This document shows positions 63,088 to 64,000 of a stretch of DNA of 64,000 nt, in pieces. Made by a program: the position numbers and the translations under genes. Under the pieces are notes generated by a model. It worked only from the letters and a program-made list of their open reading frames with translations, was not told the DNA's origin and did not search any database. Origin of the DNA: an uncultured Cellulophaga sp. (lineage in GTDB: Bacteria > Bacteroidota > Bacteroidia > Flavobacteriales > Flavobacteriaceae); contig CANMEI010000005.1 in NCBI GenBank assembly GCA_947496695.1, positions 186,001 to 250,000 of the forward strand, read 5' to 3'. Every line of letters starts with the position of its first letter. Within the stretch, counting starts at the first letter, position 1.

Positions 63088-64000
63088 TTAGTTTATAGTA
63101 ATACTAATACCTAACTCGCTAGCGGCGTCAGCAATAGCAGTTCCTTGATTTTTTAATGCAGAAGACAATTCGCCAGCTGGACCACCAGAACCTAGAGTTT
63201 CTTCACTAACAATCTCATCAAAATTTTTGTCAAGACTTAATAATATATCTAATTTAGATAATGTGTTGTTAGCTGCGGTTTCAAGATCTTCAGAGGTAGT
63301 AGTGTTTTCAGTTGCTACTAAATCAATTAATGAAGTTCCAGAAATAAGAGTTCCAGTTTTAGACGTGTATGAACCTTGAATTACATTATTGATACCATTA
63401 ACGTTTGCCCACATATCTTGATTAGTATTATCAGAAAAACAAGAGTGCTCATTTTCTTGACCTTCGTCAATAGCAGGGTCAATTCTTTCTAAAGCAACTT
63501 CACCGTTAGAGATAAAACCAATACCGTTTAATATGTTTGTTAATGCAGTTTCTTCTTCTAAAGCTTCAAAAGTTAACCTGTAAGAACCACCCGTTTCCCA
63601 AGTATCACTTAAGTCTTTTAAATCATTTACTAGTAAATCAGTTACGATTTGTAAATATGTTGCTCTTCTATCAGCGTAATCAGCAGTAGTATAATCAGTG
63701 TATGACCTATCTCCTGAACCAGAGTAGTCATTTGCTTCATGAGTAACAGCATTGTAATTTAAATCTTGTCCCCAAAGCAAAAATTCAATGGCATGCCAGC
63801 CTACAGAAATAGAATCATCATTAGGAGTTTCGTTATTATTGATTAAGTTTTCTTCTGTTAATTCAAAAGTTTCATCTCCAATTAATCCGTTTTGTACATA
63901 ACCACCTAAGTTGTCAGACACATAATCAATATAACCTTCATCTAAAGGCCAAGCATTAATTTGCCCTTCTGTAGCTAATAATTCTTCGTTGTCAATTGGT
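63088..64000 (-). CDS. Imelysin-family protein (third, 5' truncated), canonical motif
   Basis: The gene is cut by the window end; the open frame extends past the listed GTG at 63921, reading PIDNEELLATEGQINAWPLD before it. It has the complete imelysin motif GWHAIEFLLWGQD, with His and Glu, as in IrpA-type metal-binding proteins. The C-terminal part is a helix-rich fold. It is first in the minus-strand order of imelysin, DHOR, imelysin. It is probably the main metal-binding imelysin of the set. Signal and N-terminus are outside the window. Confidence 0.88.
   Translation of the reverse strand, partial: PIDNEELLATEGQINAWPLDEGYIDYVSDNLGGYVQNGLIGDETFELTEENLINNNETPNDDSISVGWHAIEFLLWGQDLNYNAVTHEANDYSGSGDRSYTDYTTADYADRRATYLQIVTDLLVNDLKDLSDTWETGGSYRLTFEALEEETALTNILNGIGFISNGEVALERIDPAIDEGQENEHSCFSDNTNQDMWANVNGINNVIQGSYTSKTGTLISGTSLIDLVATENTTTSEDLETAANNTLSKLDILLSLDKNFDEIVSEETLGSGGPAGELSSALKNQGTAIADAASELGISITIN

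Noticed and set aside
1..64000. CRISPR arrays, insertion sequences, tRNA and rRNA genes
   Set aside because: I found no regularly spaced repeats, transposase-like frames, or tRNA/rRNA signatures by reading; a tool search would be needed to exclude a short tRNA.

Overview
The window is strongly AT-rich and densely coded. It looks like a chromosome segment of a marine-type member of the Flavobacteriaceae (Bacteroidota); I cannot fix the genus. The evidence is the PorP/SprF, OmpA and gliding-type C-terminal domain genes of type IX secretion, many short lipoprotein signals, imelysin, HTTM and DUF4856 genes, a DUF2256 gene beside photolyases, and several promoter boxes of the Bacteroidota form TAnnTTTG. 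I found no rRNA, tRNA, CRISPR array, insertion sequence or phage.

Layout. 1-6.5 kb: the end of a capsule or exopolysaccharide locus (sugar aminotransferase, nucleotide-sugar dehydratase, Wza-like export lipoprotein, Wzc-like tyrosine kinase, convergent CpsB/YwqE-type phosphatase). 6.5-10.5 kb: a small export protein, then a MbnP/MbnH-type copper-protein locus with a small CxxxC protein and a Cys-rich outer-membrane barrel. 10.7-17 kb: a hypothetical secreted protein and a complete RND efflux operon. 17-20 kb: an unusual 594-residue protein resembling FMN TIM-barrel enzymes (minus strand) and a CAP-domain lipoprotein. 20-26.2 kb: a type IX secretion substrate with its PorP/SprF and OmpA partners. 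26.4-29.7 kb: a CstA-family transporter and two poorly known genes. 29.8-42.3 kb: a long operon for a hydroxamate (NIS) siderophore with a duplicated acyltransferase-synthetase module and an unexpected tail of membrane acyltransferase, frameshifted hydrolase and fatty-acid-hydroxylase-type genes, followed by a convergent AraC regulator. 43.4-50.8 kb: an EEP-family nuclease or phosphatase and a TetR-regulated second RND system. 50.9-54.1 kb: two gene remnants and a photolyase operon. 54.2-64 kb: two convergent operons with three imelysins, an HTTM protein, a TonB-dependent receptor, a di-heme oxidoreductase and a DUF4856 lipoprotein, best read as a metal (probably iron) uptake system.

The common theme is metal handling: copper (MbnP/MbnH), siderophore iron, and the imelysin/TonB locus. 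Both non-siderophore loci pair a lipoprotein di-heme cytochrome with metal-binding-type lipoproteins. The most interesting points are the extended MbnPH locus, the duplicated siderophore module with its lipid-enzyme tail, the (6-4)-photolyase-like protein that has lost its Fe-S cysteines, the photolyase-like protein whose FAD domain comes first, and the NMO-like protein with a Cys-rich C-terminal half.
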